Below, piece after piece: positions 63,295 to 64,000 of a DNA stretch of 64,000 nucleotides; the first letter of the stretch is position 1, and each line of letters starts with the position of its first letter. The notes under the pieces are model-generated. The model was not told the DNA's origin. It did no database searches and worked only from the letters and a program-made list of their open reading frames with translations. This DNA is from Ancylobacter rudongensis. Lineage in GTDB: Bacteria > Pseudomonadota > Alphaproteobacteria > Rhizobiales > Xanthobacteraceae. The translations under genes and the position numbers were made by a program. The stretch is from contig NZ_FMTP01000008.1 of assembly GCF_900100155.1 (NCBI RefSeq), positions 124,001 through 188,000 on the forward strand, written 5' to 3'.

Positions 63295-64000
63295 TCAGCG
63301 CGCATAGCAGAACGACAGGCCGGCGTCCGGCGCGGTCAGGACCCCCATCGGGATGCCGTAGATCGCCTCCAGCGGGCCTGGCTGCAGGATCTCCGCCGGC
63401 GGCCCCTGCGCGATCAGCCGGCCGCCCTGCAGCGCGATGATGTGGTCGCAGAACCGTGCCGCCATGTTGACGTCGTGCAGCACCGCCAGCACGCCGATGC
63501 CGCGCCGGTGCGCGAGATCCCTGATCATGCTGAGGATCTCGATCTGGTGAGCGATGTCGAGCGCGGAGATCGGCTCGTCCAGCAGGAGGCTGTTGGCATC
63601 CTGCGCCACCAGCATGGCGATCCAGGCGCGCTGGCGCTCGCCGCCCGACAGCGTGTCGACCACCCTTTCGGCAAGCCGGTCGAGGCCGGTCAGGGCGAGT
63701 GCCTCCGCCACCTTGGCCCGGTCGGCGGCACCAAAGCGCCCGAGCGCGCCGTGCCAGGGATAGCGGCCGAGCGCCACCAGTTCCCGCACCAGCAGGCCCG
63801 AGCCCGTCGGCGTGGCCTGCGGGAGATAGGCCACCTCGCGGGCGAAAGCGCGGGCACCCCAGTCGGCCAGCGCCCGGCCGCGGAACCGGATCGCCCCCTC
63901 GCCGGGCTGCTGGCGCGCCAGCATCTTCAGCAGGGTGGACTTGCCGGAGCCATTATGGCCGATCAGCCCGACACACGCGCCGCCGGGGATGGAAAGGCTG
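63295..64000 (-). CDS. ABC transporter ATP-binding protein, FecE/FhuC type (5' truncated)
   Basis: 235 codons to the window edge; the gene starts beyond base 64000. Walker A GHNGSGKST lies about 25 residues before the first in-frame Met (63924), followed by the Q-loop YLPQATPTGSG, signature LSGGERQRAWIAMLVAQ, Walker B SLLLDEPISALD and H-loop AVLHDVNMAARF. The sequence is typical of ATPases for ferric-siderophore, haem or cobalamin import (FepC/FhuC/BtuD group). Its permease and binding protein would be right of the window. Confidence 0.94.
   Translation of the reverse strand, partial: SLSIPGGACVGLIGHNGSGKSTLLKMLARQQPGEGAIRFRGRALADWGARAFAREVAYLPQATPTGSGLLVRELVALGRYPWHGALGRFGAADRAKVAEALALTGLDRLAERVVDTLSGGERQRAWIAMLVAQDANSLLLDEPISALDIAHQIEILSMIRDLAHRRGIGVLAVLHDVNMAARFCDHIIALQGGRLIAQGPPAEILQPGPLEAIYGIPMGVLTAPDAGLSFCYAR

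Noticed and set aside
1-64000. CRISPR arrays, insertion sequences, prophage or rRNA
   Set aside because: Looked for regular spaced repeats, transposase or integrase motifs and rRNA signatures; none seen. The tandem repeats found are two to three short units without spacers.

Overview
The window is GC-rich, densely packed alphaproteobacterial DNA. A complete periplasmic Sox system, a RutR-type regulator, CarD, an RpoH sigma factor, a SUV3-like helicase and the order rpmB / DUF3108 / helicase / S4 / fdxA / carD / rpoH point to the Hyphomicrobiales. A facultatively chemolithotrophic, Xanthobacteraceae-like sulfur oxidiser (Ancylobacter/Starkeya/Xanthobacter type) fits best. That placement is inferred from gene content; no rRNA is present.

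Region 1 (1-16906, + strand) is one tight operon for a non-ribosomal peptide: NRPS C-A-PCP, NRPS C-A-PCP-(degenerate E)-C-PCP-TE, a complete RND tripartite efflux pump, and an Sfp-type phosphopantetheinyl transferase. It makes, activates and exports one product. The start of the chain may lie left of the window. A siderophore is plausible but unproven.

Region 2 (16951-35092) is a sulfur-oxidation island. A minus-strand operon soxYZBCD-dsrE-soxF-CBS diverges from soxAX. It is followed by soxW, soxV, soxS, soxR and a soxT-like YeeE/YedE transporter, then two more thioredoxin-fold genes. The second of these (a TlpA protein with an Lgt-like membrane domain) carries a frameshift at a run of six G. 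A second module holds an ArsR regulator and a peroxiredoxin, divergent from a persulfide dioxygenase, a DUF442-SQR fusion and a TSUP exporter. Together these oxidise thiosulfate, sulfide and persulfide, maintain the periplasmic thiols, and move sulfur compounds. Short AT-rich repeats in the sox intergenic regions look like SoxR operators.

Region 3 (35191-43290) has tRNA-Gly and then a nine-gene, mostly overlapping minus-strand operon. It is the conserved but biochemically unresolved nitrilase cluster (Nit1C type): DsrE-like Sll0783 protein, nitrilase, radical SAM, GNAT, AIR-synthase-like, glycosyltransferase, MSMEG_0570 protein and flavin oxidoreductase. Here an LnmK-like acyltransferase/decarboxylase is added at the end. 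A divergent MocR-type regulator (43689-45074) and palindromic repeats lie at its promoter end. This is the best candidate for an undescribed biosynthetic system.

Region 4 (45200-64000) is mainly housekeeping: threonine aldolase, APH/P-loop kinase, DsbA-like protein, RutR-like regulator, cytochrome b561, queuosine-precursor transporter, rpmB, SUV3-like helicase, fdxA, carD, rpoH, M48 protease, a nuclease-like protein, tRNA-Arg(CCU) and a partial FecE/FhuC-type ABC ATPase at the right edge.
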